Source: CAYVVD01 sp964454975 (lineage in GTDB: Bacteria > Bacteroidota > Ignavibacteria > Kapaibacteriales > UBA2268). From it: 64,000 nucleotides of DNA. Location: positions 34,021 to 98,020 of the forward strand of contig CAYVVD010000012.1 in NCBI GenBank assembly GCA_964454975.1. Reading direction: 5' to 3'. The notes under the pieces are model-generated. The model was not told the origin of the DNA. It searched no databases and saw only the letters and a list, made by a program, of their open reading frames with translations. This document shows positions 1 through 9,162 of this stretch, in pieces; positions within the stretch are counted from its first letter, which is position 1; each line of letters opens with the position of its first letter. A program made the position numbers and the translations under genes.

Positions 1-3000
1 CTGAGCTGAAGGCGATTGGGTATCATCATTTGTTGCAAAGAGTGTTGAAACAGCATTTACACTATTGTAACCGAAGAGCAGTGCGGTAGAGCTTGTAGCA
101 ACGTCAATATCAAGATTAATCTTACCATTCTGCTGTGCTGCTGACGCTGCCGGAAGAAGGTCAACTTTACCATTAACAGAGTTAGTAAGATTAGTAATTG
201 AGTTCGTGTTGTTAGTAATGCTTGCTGTATTGTTAGCAATACTTGCTGCATTATTGCCGATGCTGGATGCATTAGCTGCAATGTCAGTAGCATTAGCATT
301 GATTGAATTCTCATGCCTTCCAATACTGGCTGTATTGTTAGTTATACTGCCTGTATTGTTAGTTATACTGCCTGTATTTTTAGCAATACTTGCTGTATTG
401 TTAGCAATACTTGCTGCATTGTTGCCGATGCTGCCTGTATTGTTAGTTATACTTGCTGTATTGTTAGCAATACTTGCTGCATTATTGGCTATGCTGGATG
501 CATTAGCTGCAATACTGCCGGCATTAGCATTGATTGAATTCTCATGACGATTAAGTGAATTCTCATGCCTTCCAATACTTGCTGTATTATTTGCGATGCT
601 GGCTGCATTGTTGCCGATGCTGCCTGCATTGTTAGCTATACTTGCTGCATTGTTAGCGATGCTGGCTGTATTGTTAGCGATGCTGGCTGCATTGTTGCCG
701 ATGCTGGCTGCATTGTTGCCGATGCTGGCTGCATTGTTAGCNNNNNNNNNNNNNNNNNNNNNNNNNNNNNNNNNNNNNNNNNNNNNNNNNNNNNNNNNNN
801 NNNNNNNNNNNNNNNNNNNNNNNNNNNNNNNNNNNNNNNNNAGTAAAGATATCATTAATTGAGTTCTCCTGGCGTCCGATTGATGCTTCTGTACGTCCGA
901 TTGATGCGTCGTGACGGAAAATTGAAAGGAATATGTCAGCAATGCTTGTTTCCTGACGGTTAATCGAATTCTCGTGACGATTAATCGAGTTAGCAAGATT
1001 ACCTACACTGGATGTAAGTGTATTGATTGAGTTTTCATGCCTGTTAATGCTATTAGTGTTGCGAGCGATGGACATCATGTTGTCCATTGCTTTCTGAGCA
1101 TTAGCAAGTATTGAGTTTTCATGACGTGCAATCGATGCATCATGACGGAAAATTGAAGAGAAAATATCATTAATTGAATTTTCCTGGCGTCCGATTGATG
1201 CTTCTGTACGTCCGATTGATGCATCGTGTCGGAAAATTGAAAAGAATATGTCAGTAATGCTTGTTTCCTGACGGTTAATCGAATTCTCGTGACGATTAAT
1301 CGAGTTAGCAAGATTACCTACACTGGATGTAAGTGTATTGATTGAGTTTTCATGCCTGTTAATGCTATTAGTGTTGCGAGCGATGGACATCATGTTGTCC
1401 ATTGCTTTCTGAGCATTAGCAAGTATTGAGTTTTCATGCCTGTTAATGCTGGCTACATTATTAGCAATTGCGGCTGTATTCTGAGTGATTGTATTCTCAA
1501 GCCTGAAGATGCTATTAACATTATTATTAATGCTGTTAGTGTTGTTCGTGATGCTGCTAGTGTTGTTTGTGATGCTGTTAGTATTGTTTGTAATCTGAGT
1601 CTGCAATGCAGCATCAGCAGCATCAACATAATCCTTCCTTGTCAGGTCGGATGCGTCAACCGGAGCAGAATCACTGCGTGCTGTTCCTGTGAACATTGCA
1701 GCAACGCCGTCTGTTCCGCCGTTTGCCTGTAGCGCAAGTCCTGTGCCTGTGTTGTTGATTTCAACGACTGCACCCGGAGTAGCGACGTTATCTGTAAATG
1801 TTGACGATGTACCAACAAGTGCACCGAAAATTGTACCTGTTACAGTAAGGTCACCATCAATTTCAACGTCGTCGTTGAAGAGGAGAGGATCACCCGGAGC
1901 TGCCGGCGGAGTTATCGAGACATAAGCGCCATCAATATCACCAACAATAATTTCATCAACTGCATAGATTGTGCTTGCAGTCAGTGATGAGTTAACAAGA
2001 ATGTCACCATAAGTCTTGATTGCCGGTTTGTCAGCGCCACCATCGTTGTTGCGAACAACAAGGGTGAATTCAACAATGTCGCCCGGATCAAGTGTACCAG
2101 GTACCCAGCCACCAGGATATGGTGAGTTGTTTTCAACTAACAAGCCGCGGCCAGCTCCACCGATGTTATCTTCGATGAATGCAGTATATCCGCCTGCGGG
2201 AGCGTCACGCTCTGCTTCAAGAGCATAGCCTGCAGGGTCTGTGCTGCTTGATACAGCATAGAGTGTCGGGTTTGTGTTTGCAGGGTTAGCAATTTCAAAA
2301 CGTCCTGCCATGCCTGTCCCTGTGTTAATCATATTCAGGTTGTGATTTGTACCTGTATGAGTAATCTGGAATGCAATGTCAGCGCCATTGTATGTTTCGC
2401 TGTAAGGCAGTGTAAGAACATCAGTTGTCCAGAAAGCAGCGCCCAGTCCGTCAGATACTAGGATTGAGCCTGCCGCTTCGGCACCTGAGTTAATTTTAGC
2501 ATCCGTGACTGAAAGGTCAGCAAGTTTATCAGTTGTTACGGCACCATCAGCAAGTTTAACAGTTGTTACTGCTGCATCAGCAATCTTTGCTGTTGATACA
2601 GAAGCGTCAACCAATTCAGCTGTATTAACTGAGTTGTCAGCCATTTTTGCATTTGTTACTGCATCATCTGCAATCTTTGCTGTTGTTACTGCTGCATTGT
2701 CGATTTTCGTATTTGTTACTGAAAGGTCCGCAAGGTCAACAGTTGCAACACCGCCATCCTGCAAGTCAGCTGTTCCAACACTACCATCAAGAATCTTGTC
2801 TGAGTTAACAGCACCATCAGCAATCTTTGCTGTTGTTACTGCTGCATCAGCAATCTTTGCTGTTGTTACAGAAGCGTCAACCAATTCAGCTGTATTAACT
2901 GAGTTGTCAGCCATCTTTGCATTTGTTACTGCATCATCCTGAATCTTTATTGTTGACACAGCATCGTCAGCCAATTTTGCATTTGTTACTGAAAGGTCCG

Positions 3001-5782
3001 CAAGGTCAACAGTTGCAACACCGCCATCCTGCAAGTCAGCTGTTCCAACACTACCATCAAGAATCTTGTCTGAGTTAACAGCACCATCAGCAATCTTTGC
3101 TGTTGTTACTGCTGCATCAGCAATCTTTGCTGTTGTTACAGAAGCGTCAACCAATTCAGCTGTATTAACTGAGTTGTCAGCCATCTTTGCATTTGTTACT
3201 GCATCATCCTGGATCTTTGTTGTTGACACAGCATCGTCAGCCAATTTTGCATTTGTTACTGCAAGGTCAACGATTTCAGCTGTATTAACTGAATTGTCAG
3301 CCATTTTTGCATTTGTTACAGCATCATCCTGGATCTTTGTTGTTGACACAGCATCGTCAGCCAATTTTGCATTTGTTACTGCAAGGTCAACCAATTCAGC
3401 TGTATTAACTGAATTGTCAGCCATCTTTGCATTTGTTACTGCATCATCCTGGATCTTTATTGTTGATACAGCATCGTCAGCCAATTTTGCATTTGTTACT
3501 GCAAGGTCAACGATTTCTGCTGTATTAACTGAATTGTCAGCCATTTTTGCATTTGTTACAGCATCATCTGCTAACTTAACAGTTGTTACTGCATCATTAT
3601 CAATTTTAGCTGTTGTAACAGCAAGATCCATAATCTTAGGAGTAGTAACTGAATTGTCAGCAAGTTCTGCTGTTCCAACCGAACCATCAATAATCTGAGT
3701 TGTCCCAACAGAATTCGGGCCCATATCAGCAAGAGCTATTGAACCGTCAAGAATTTCGTCGGAAGCAACTGCGCCGGTAGCGATTTTTGCAGCATTAACT
3801 GCATCATCAGCTATCTTAGCTGTTGTAACTGCAGCATCGGCGAGGTTTGCTGTACCTACGAGACCGGTAATCCAGTCAGCGCCGTCGTACATCCAAACTT
3901 CATTAATACCAACACCAACTTCATTGAAGCGAAGCGGGTCAGCAGCTGAACCATTACCAACAATAGTAGTGCTGTCAACAGTTACTGTAGCTGAAGGAAC
4001 TGACCATTGCATTGTGCCAAGGCCATCATTCCATGTAAGTACGTAACCATCTGTACCTGCATTAGCAGAATTATCTGTTTCTAAGTTATTAGGAGTGATA
4101 AGTCCTGACTGCCATGTCCTTGTAATGGGATCAAACTGAAGTACAGAATAGACACCATTTGGAACAAAAGCAACGTCATCCCGAATTTTAACCGGAGCGC
4201 CAACAGAACCGTCACCTGTAATTGGGTCGAGTGTATGAACTTCTGCAATGCCCCATTCGAATGTGCTGCCAGTCCAAACCGGTGAAACTGAAGTTCCGGT
4301 TGGAGGATCTGACCATGTCATCTTTGCCGGGTCATTAGCATCAAAGTTGTAATACAAGAAAGCACCACTGTAATCATTACTGAAAGGTTTAGGATCAAGA
4401 GCACCAAGCTCGTTGTAAGCCCTAAGTTCCTGGACAGTAACAGCGTCCTCAATGATTGTCCTTTCGTCAACTGCATCTGTAGCAATGTCTTCGTTGATGA
4501 TAGTTTCATTTAGGATTTTGTCTGTTGAAACAGCGTCAGGCCCAAGTTTAGCATTGGTAACCTGGAGATCGGCAATGTCTTCAGTAAGAATAGTTTCATT
4601 AAGAATTTCATCCGTTGTTACTGCACCTGTAGCAATATCTTCAGCAAGAATTGTTTCCGGGAAGATTTTGTCTGTTGTTACTGCATCCGGACCGATTTTC
4701 TCATTAGTAACAGCAAAAGTATCAATGTCTGCTGTCATTACTTCGAAGTCCATAATCTTGTCGGATGTTACAGCATCAGGAGCAATCTTAGGATTAGTAA
4801 CTGAGAAAGTATCAAGGTCTGAAGTCATTACTTCAAAATCCATGATTTTGTCTGTTGTTACTGCATCCGGACCGATTTTCTCGTTTGTTACCTGTAGGTC
4901 AGCGATATCCTCGGTGAGAATTGTTTCGTCGAGAATTTCGTTTGTGGTTACAGCACCTGTAGCAATATCTTCTGCAAGAATAGTTTCATTCATAATCTTG
5001 TCAGTAGAAACTGCGCTCGGGCCGATTTTTTCATTTGTAACTGCGAGATTGGCGATTTTGATTGTAGTAACTGCAAGGTCTGCAATTTTAGAAGTTGTGA
5101 CCGCCTGGTCAAAGATACGGTCGGTCTTAACTGCGCCCACAGCAATCAAAGGATCAGGATAAGTACCTGTAAGGTCGCCACCGGCAGGTCCTGATGGAGG
5201 AACTGTAACGTTCGGTGCGAGTTTATCCTGTGTGATAGAACCGGCAGGGATATTGTCAAGAATAGCCTGCGGCCTTATCTGCGGATTAGGATAAGTACCC
5301 ATTAAATCTCCGCCTGCATCTCCCGTCGGGATAGCCATCACGCCAGGAGCAAGTTTTTCCTGAGTGATTGATGCGTCAGCAACGTCAAGAGCAAAGTCAG
5401 CTGTATCCGACCTTGTTGCCTGAAGTGCATAAGGCGATGATGTGAGTGGTGTCCTCTGGTACGGCGTGCCGTTGCCTACAGTAACCTGTAACCAGTACTG
5501 CTGGTCAAAAGGCAAGTCCAGGGGAACTTGCGATCCGAGGTAGGCGTTGATATAGCCGTCAACCGGAGTAAGGTCATGGACCTCAACCCAGATTGGCGTT
5601 CCGCCAAACTCTGAATCATAGATTTCAAATGTAACCGGGACAGCTCCTGTTAAAGGATCACCATCCTGGTCGAGCAAATTAGCTTGATAATTCACAACCT
5701 TTGGCGCTACGGCCACGGCGTCGCTCAGCGGAGCTATCATCAAGCCAATTAAAAGTGCACTGAGAAGAAGTAATTTCTTCAT
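1..5782 (-). CDS. Giant repetitive secreted fibre-like protein (partial)
   Basis: The gene runs off the left edge and at least 1,890 residues are visible. The start is ATG at 5782, with GGAG nine bases upstream and a signal peptide beginning MKKLLLLSALL; an upstream in-frame ATG at 5839 lacks these. In order the protein has a beta-rich N-terminal domain (NYQANLLDQDG, then TPIWVEVH), two GGDLxGTYPxP motifs, a first array of ten-residue AVTTxKIxDx repeats, a globular insert, a second ten-residue array, a second globular region, then a long seven-residue SINRHEN/SIGNNAA array. A non-repetitive stretch (NGKINLDIDVATSS) reaches base 1. The decads resemble phage-tail-fibre-type repeats and the heptads resemble trimeric autotransporter stalks; that likeness is by eye. 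The reading frame differs across the N run, which has arbitrary length, so I treat both sides as one gene. An extracellular fibre or adhesin is inferred; its outer-membrane or T9SS anchor would lie outside the window. Confidence 0.85.
742..841. other. Assembly gap (100 N) inside tandem repeats
   Basis: Exactly 100 N lie between near-identical 21-base repeats of the fibre gene. A round 100 is a common placeholder, so the true length is unknown. The reading frame on the two sides differs by one base relative to the placeholder, which is uninformative. Confidence 0.95.
941..1438. repeat. Exact 183-bp direct repeat, 315-bp offset
   Basis: Bases 941-1123 are identical to 1256-1438 by direct reading. 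The 315-base offset equals fifteen heptads, so the duplication preserved the coiled-coil register. Flanking sequence on the 861-940 versus 1176-1255 side is similar but diverged. Confidence 0.85.
2490..3865 (-). repeat. 30-nt (ten-residue) tandem repeat array, second block
   Basis: Tandem 30-base units encode ten-residue repeats of consensus [AS]V[TN][TN]AK[IML]xD[DN]. A higher-order 120-base (four-decad) period is obvious at 3181, 3301, 3421 and 3541. The same strand bias of codons leaves the opposite strand open over long stretches, which creates spurious plus-strand reading frames. Confidence 0.85.
2711..3211. repeat. Exact 231-bp direct repeat, 270-bp offset
   Basis: Bases 2711-2941 are identical to 2981-3211. 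The 270-base offset is nine ten-residue units. Identity ends sharply on both sides (2710/2980 and 2942/3212 differ), as expected of a recent in-register duplication or gene-conversion tract. Confidence 0.85.
4440..5150 (-). repeat. Ten-residue tandem repeat array, first block
   Basis: This array encodes decads such as AVTTDKIMDF, AVTNEKIGPD and TILAEDIATG. It is more diverged than the second array and is separated from it by a non-repetitive insert (about 3870-4430). Confidence 0.75.
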
Positions 5783-5844
5783 TCTGCAATACTCCTGCAA
5801 GTAGTTATACAAAAGATTATTTATAATTAGCTTCATCAAAATTT

Positions 5845-6435
5845 TTACTTAACGATTACCATTACATTTCTAAGGCTGAATGATTCATAGCCGTCGCCTG
5901 CAACACCGGCCGGGCGTACATTGAGTTCATAAAGATATGAACCTGAACCAAGGTCGATTCCATTACCGTCCTTAGCTTCCCACTGTAACTCGTGAGTACC
6001 TGTGCCACGGTAACCTTCGTCAATATTTGCAACCCGGTTACCAATCATGTCATAAATAACAATCGAAACCGATGAAGGAATTTCGAGTGTATATTTAATA
6101 GTTGTTGCAGAGTTGAAAGGGTTCGGGTAGTTACTGAGCATTGAGTTGTAATCATCACTAATCTTTACATCAGTGATTAAAACAGCATCCGGGACCCAGA
6201 AACCCTGCCATAAGTTAATACTTTGGCCACCTGCACCACCCTTGGTCTTCAAATCAACTGCGGTCTGGCCAACTGCGCCCGACATCGTAATGCCACTTGA
6301 ATTCTTTGCTCCAACCCATCCGCCTCCTCCGATCACTGACTTTTTCAGCTTGGTGTTCTGAGCGAGCGATGCGCTGCTAAGCAATGGCAGAAGTATGCCC
6401 ACAACAAGTAAGCACTTCATAAGTTTAGTAATCAT
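5845..6435 (-). CDS. Small T9SS-sorted secreted protein
   Basis: About 196 residues. I start at ATG 6435 because GGAG lies seven bases upstream and a signal peptide (KCLLVVGILLPLLSSASLA) follows; an in-frame ATG at 6456 is less likely. The middle is glycine-rich with a GAVGQTAVD motif and ends in LWQGFWVPD, a layout common in short FCB surface proteins. The C-terminal 80 residues are a type A T9SS sorting domain (NYPNPFNSATTIKYTL, then IYDMIGNRV, ending NVMVIVK). The protein should be exported by Sec and attached or released through the type IX system. It sits 62 bases upstream of the fibre gene on the same strand, so the two may be co-transcribed and the proteins may act together; that is inference. 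Confidence 0.85.
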   Translation of the reverse strand: MITKLMKCLLVVGILLPLLSSASLAQNTKLKKSVIGGGGWVGAKNSSGITMSGAVGQTAVDLKTKGGAGGQSINLWQGFWVPDAVLITDVKISDDYNSMLSNYPNPFNSATTIKYTLEIPSSVSIVIYDMIGNRVANIDEGYRGTGTHELQWEAKDGNGIDLGSGSYLYELNVRPAGVAGDGYESFSLRNVMVIVK

Positions 6436-6938
6436 GCCATTCTCCTTTAATTCCATAGTATATACTAATTAATTACTTGTTTCCCGTTTTTGCATAAATC
6501 AATATCCCAAAATCAAACGAAAGATTTTGAGATTCTTAATCCCTTGCAATATTTATGCCAATCTATAATAGTTCAAAAGCCTGATTTCATGCAGAAATCC
6601 TTTGCCCCGAAACGATAACGAAAATACGATATTTCCATATAATTATCAAAAAAGAATTCTTCCTGATTTACATTATTCAACCGTATTTCCACTATCCCTT
6701 CAATGAGTTTATTTTAAAATAATATTCGCAAGTGTTTACCATTTCAAGCTTAAAACAATTTAATTTGCCGAAAATTAATACAAATTTAATGTTAAATTCA
6801 CGGTAAAATGCATTCATTAATTAAATATAAAACCACGTACTCTCTTTTTTTGGTTCAGCCAATAGCGTAAATTGAATTGTTGGTTATGCTGCACTTAAAA
6901 ATAAGATAATTCCTAATAAATTCAAAAATTACTTCGAT
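6436..6938. other. AT-rich divergent intergenic region
   Basis: About 500 bases lie between divergent genes. It should hold the promoters of the minus-strand surface-protein pair and the plus-strand methyltransferase. I see no RNA gene, repeat or convincing gene remnant in it. Confidence 0.6.
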
Positions 6939-8351
6939 ATGAAAATAATTTCGCTGCTCAATCATTCTGCATCTTTGCTAAAAATCATCCTCAGTTCATA
7001 TTCTGCGCCTGACAAGGTGGCCGCAAGTTACCTGAAATCAAAGAAATACCTTGGTAGCAACGACCGCAAATTTATATCTGAAACCGTGTTCAGTTGCCTA
7101 CGCAATAAAACATTGCTTGAGCTTATTTCCAAACCTGCAGGGTTAAATATTTTCAAAGAGCCCGAAATGCTAGTTGCATCCTCAATCATAGGAGCCTTTT
7201 GCAATATCATACCAGGTTATCATCCATTGAATATCATTTCAAAATTTGAAAATCCTGAAGATGAATTCGAATTTTTATCCCAAAATTTATCAGTATTCCT
7301 GGTTGCAAATCACAGTTACAACATTAATATAAAGAGCATGATACTGAAACATCTCAGTACTACTACTGAGATGTTTTCGGCAAACTCAACTAAAGATAAA
7401 GTCATAAATGAAGAATTACTCCAATTTTGTTGCATACCTGCCTGGATATTGGATAGATGGGTAGAAGGGATTACTGCTGATAATTACATGCATGCATTGA
7501 ATATTGCTTGTTCTTTCAGGGAACCGGCATATTTAAATGTCAGGGTTCAATCTATGCGCAGGGATGAAGCACTTGACTATCTGCAAAACAAAGGCGTTAA
7601 CTGTGAACCCGGAATTTTCTCTCCTTTTGCAATTATTATAAAGGATAGAATAAACCTGCTCAACCTTGATATTTACAAGAAAGGATTTCTCGAAGTGCAA
7701 GATGAAGGAAGCCAACTGATTTCACTGGCGCTTGCGCCTGTAGAAGGCAGTTCTATCCTGGACGCATGCGCCGGAGCCGGTGGAAAATCATTGCATCTCG
7801 CTTCGATTACAAACGACAATGTGAAATTAACAGCCTCTGATATAAGTTTCAGCAAACTAAAGGAATTACAGAAAAGAGCAAGAATTGGTGGATTCAAGTC
7901 AATTTCGGCTGTGCATATTAAGCCCGGGAAATCACATGATAAACTTGGAGGGCAACTGTTTGATTATGTGCTTGTTGACGCACCCTGCTCAGGCATTGGA
8001 ACAGCAAGGCGATCGCCAATGATTAAGTGGCGTTTAGATCAGAAGTTATTGAGTAAACTTCAAGCAACCCAGATGCAAATTCTTCAGGAATATTCAGCTT
8101 ATGTAAAACCGGGTGGGGCGCTTGTGTATTCTACCTGTTCACTCATGCCCGGAGAAAATGAGCATGTTGTGGAAAGTTTTCTTCAGTCTGATTCGTCTTT
8201 TAGCCCCGAGCGGGTTTCAGATGCTTTGGAACAATACGGAATTAATATAAAGAGCCTCTACCCCTATTTGACACTGAACCCATATGACCATGGTACAGAT
8301 GGATTTTTTATATCCAGATTTAAGAAAAATATTAGCACAGGAATTTATTAG
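6939..8351 (+). CDS. RsmB/NOP2-family rRNA (cytosine-C5) methyltransferase
   Basis: The 470-residue protein has an N-terminal helical NusB-like region (SNDRKFISETVFSCLRNK), as in RsmB. A Rossmann-type methyltransferase domain follows, with SAM-binding DACAGAGGKSLHLA, the PC-motif cysteine in VDAPCSGIGTARRSP (near residue 348) and the catalytic cysteine in YSTCSLMPGENE (near residue 399). The family uses S-adenosylmethionine to make 5-methylcytosine in rRNA, with m5C967 of 16S rRNA the classic RsmB target. The length is typical of RsmB. The stop codon overlaps the GTG start of the HAD gene by one base, so the two are probably translated together. Exact target assignment (RsmB versus another member) is not proven. 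Confidence 0.85.
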   Translation: MKIISLLNHSASLLKIILSSYSAPDKVAASYLKSKKYLGSNDRKFISETVFSCLRNKTLLELISKPAGLNIFKEPEMLVASSIIGAFCNIIPGYHPLNIISKFENPEDEFEFLSQNLSVFLVANHSYNINIKSMILKHLSTTTEMFSANSTKDKVINEELLQFCCIPAWILDRWVEGITADNYMHALNIACSFREPAYLNVRVQSMRRDEALDYLQNKGVNCEPGIFSPFAIIIKDRINLLNLDIYKKGFLEVQDEGSQLISLALAPVEGSSILDACAGAGGKSLHLASITNDNVKLTASDISFSKLKELQKRARIGGFKSISAVHIKPGKSHDKLGGQLFDYVLVDAPCSGIGTARRSPMIKWRLDQKLLSKLQATQMQILQEYSAYVKPGGALVYSTCSLMPGENEHVVESFLQSDSSFSPERVSDALEQYGINIKSLYPYLTLNPYDHGTDGFFISRFKKNISTGIY

Positions 8352-9016
8352 TGATTGATTTATCAGGAGTTAAAAATATAATTTTCGATTTTGGCGGCGT
8401 ACTGTATGATATTGATATGGGCAGTGCAGAAAGGAAATTTTCACAAATTTTAATTCACAGAAATAAAGATGTTAATTTAAGAAACCTTGACTTAGGCTCG
8501 GACTTCTTCTCAAAATTTGAAACCGGAGACATTACAGTTTTGGAATTCAGACAGAAAATCAGGGAATTACTGGAAATTGATTTAAATGACGCGTTTATTG
8601 ACAGTGCATGGAACTCAATTCTCAATAAACTCTTTGCTGATTCTCCAGGATTAATCAAGGAATTCAACAGCTTCTTCAACACTGCTTTGCTCAGCAATAC
8701 CAATGACTTACACTACGATGCCTTTATAGTAGAGTGTAGGGAATTCCTGAAGCTTTTTGATCATACTTTTTTCTCTCATAAGATTGGATTGAGAAAACCT
8801 GACCAAGAAATTTTTGAGCATGTTATTAAAAAAACGGGTTTCATTCCCGGGGAAACCTTATTTTTGGACGATTCTGAAATTAACATTAAGGGAGCAGAAT
8901 CACTCGGTTTGAATACGATGATTATAAAATCACATGATGAGGTGTCAGATTTGTTACACAGTGTAAAATTATTACACAAATCAGGATTAGGAGGATTACC
9001 TTTAACAAAATCTTAA
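8351..9016 (+). CDS. HAD-superfamily hydrolase, YihX-like
   Basis: 221 residues starting with GTG that overlaps the preceding stop codon. Motif I is FDFGGVLYDID, with the nucleophile Asp followed by Phe-Gly-Gly rather than a second Asp, as in the YihX branch of subfamily IA. Motif II is LLSNTND, the motif III lysine lies in GLRKPDQEIF, and motif IV is LFLDDSEINIKGAESLG. These are the full set of catalytic residues expected of a small-molecule phosphatase. The substrate cannot be told from sequence; sugar-phosphate or nucleotide phosphatases are typical in this branch. Coupling to the methyltransferase is positional only. Confidence 0.8.
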   Translation: MIDLSGVKNIIFDFGGVLYDIDMGSAERKFSQILIHRNKDVNLRNLDLGSDFFSKFETGDITVLEFRQKIRELLEIDLNDAFIDSAWNSILNKLFADSPGLIKEFNSFFNTALLSNTNDLHYDAFIVECREFLKLFDHTFFSHKIGLRKPDQEIFEHVIKKTGFIPGETLFLDDSEINIKGAESLGLNTMIIKSHDEVSDLLHSVKLLHKSGLGGLPLTKS

Positions 9017-9162
9017 CTTATCAAACCTAATACCTTGTTTTGCATAGACTTATATATGTTGATAACTTTTTTTGAAATTAATAATGAATTAACATTATTT
9101 ACTTACTTGAGTATTGAATCACTATTAATGCGCTTTTTGTCAATTTAATTGCACACTATAAA

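Larger units (their letters stand above)
176..1610 (-). repeat. 21-nt heptad coiled-coil repeat array
   Basis: Tandem 21-base units encode seven-residue repeats of the type S-I-x-x-N/H-x-x inside the fibre gene. Two flavours alternate: an Asn/Ala-rich form (SIGNNAA, SIANNTA, SITNNTG) and a charged form (SINRHEN, SIGRTEA, SIFRHDA). Ile at one core position and Asn three residues later is the pattern seen in trimeric autotransporter stalks. Just left of the N run (about 680-741) consecutive 21-base units are identical or nearly so. Confidence 0.85.

Noticed and set aside
160..1610. Possible CRISPR array because of regular short repeats
   Set aside because: Units are contiguous 21-base coding repeats with no unique spacers, and they stay in one open frame.
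2505..3698. Long plus-strand reading frames opposite the repeat arrays (also near 206-547 and 4452-5162)
   Set aside because: They are mirror frames created by repetitive codon use of the minus-strand fibre gene; they lack ribosome sites and signal sequences and have repeat-derived composition only.
9057..9065. TGTTGATAA resembling a DnaA box
   Set aside because: Single, one mismatch from consensus, with no cluster of boxes or origin-linked genes nearby.
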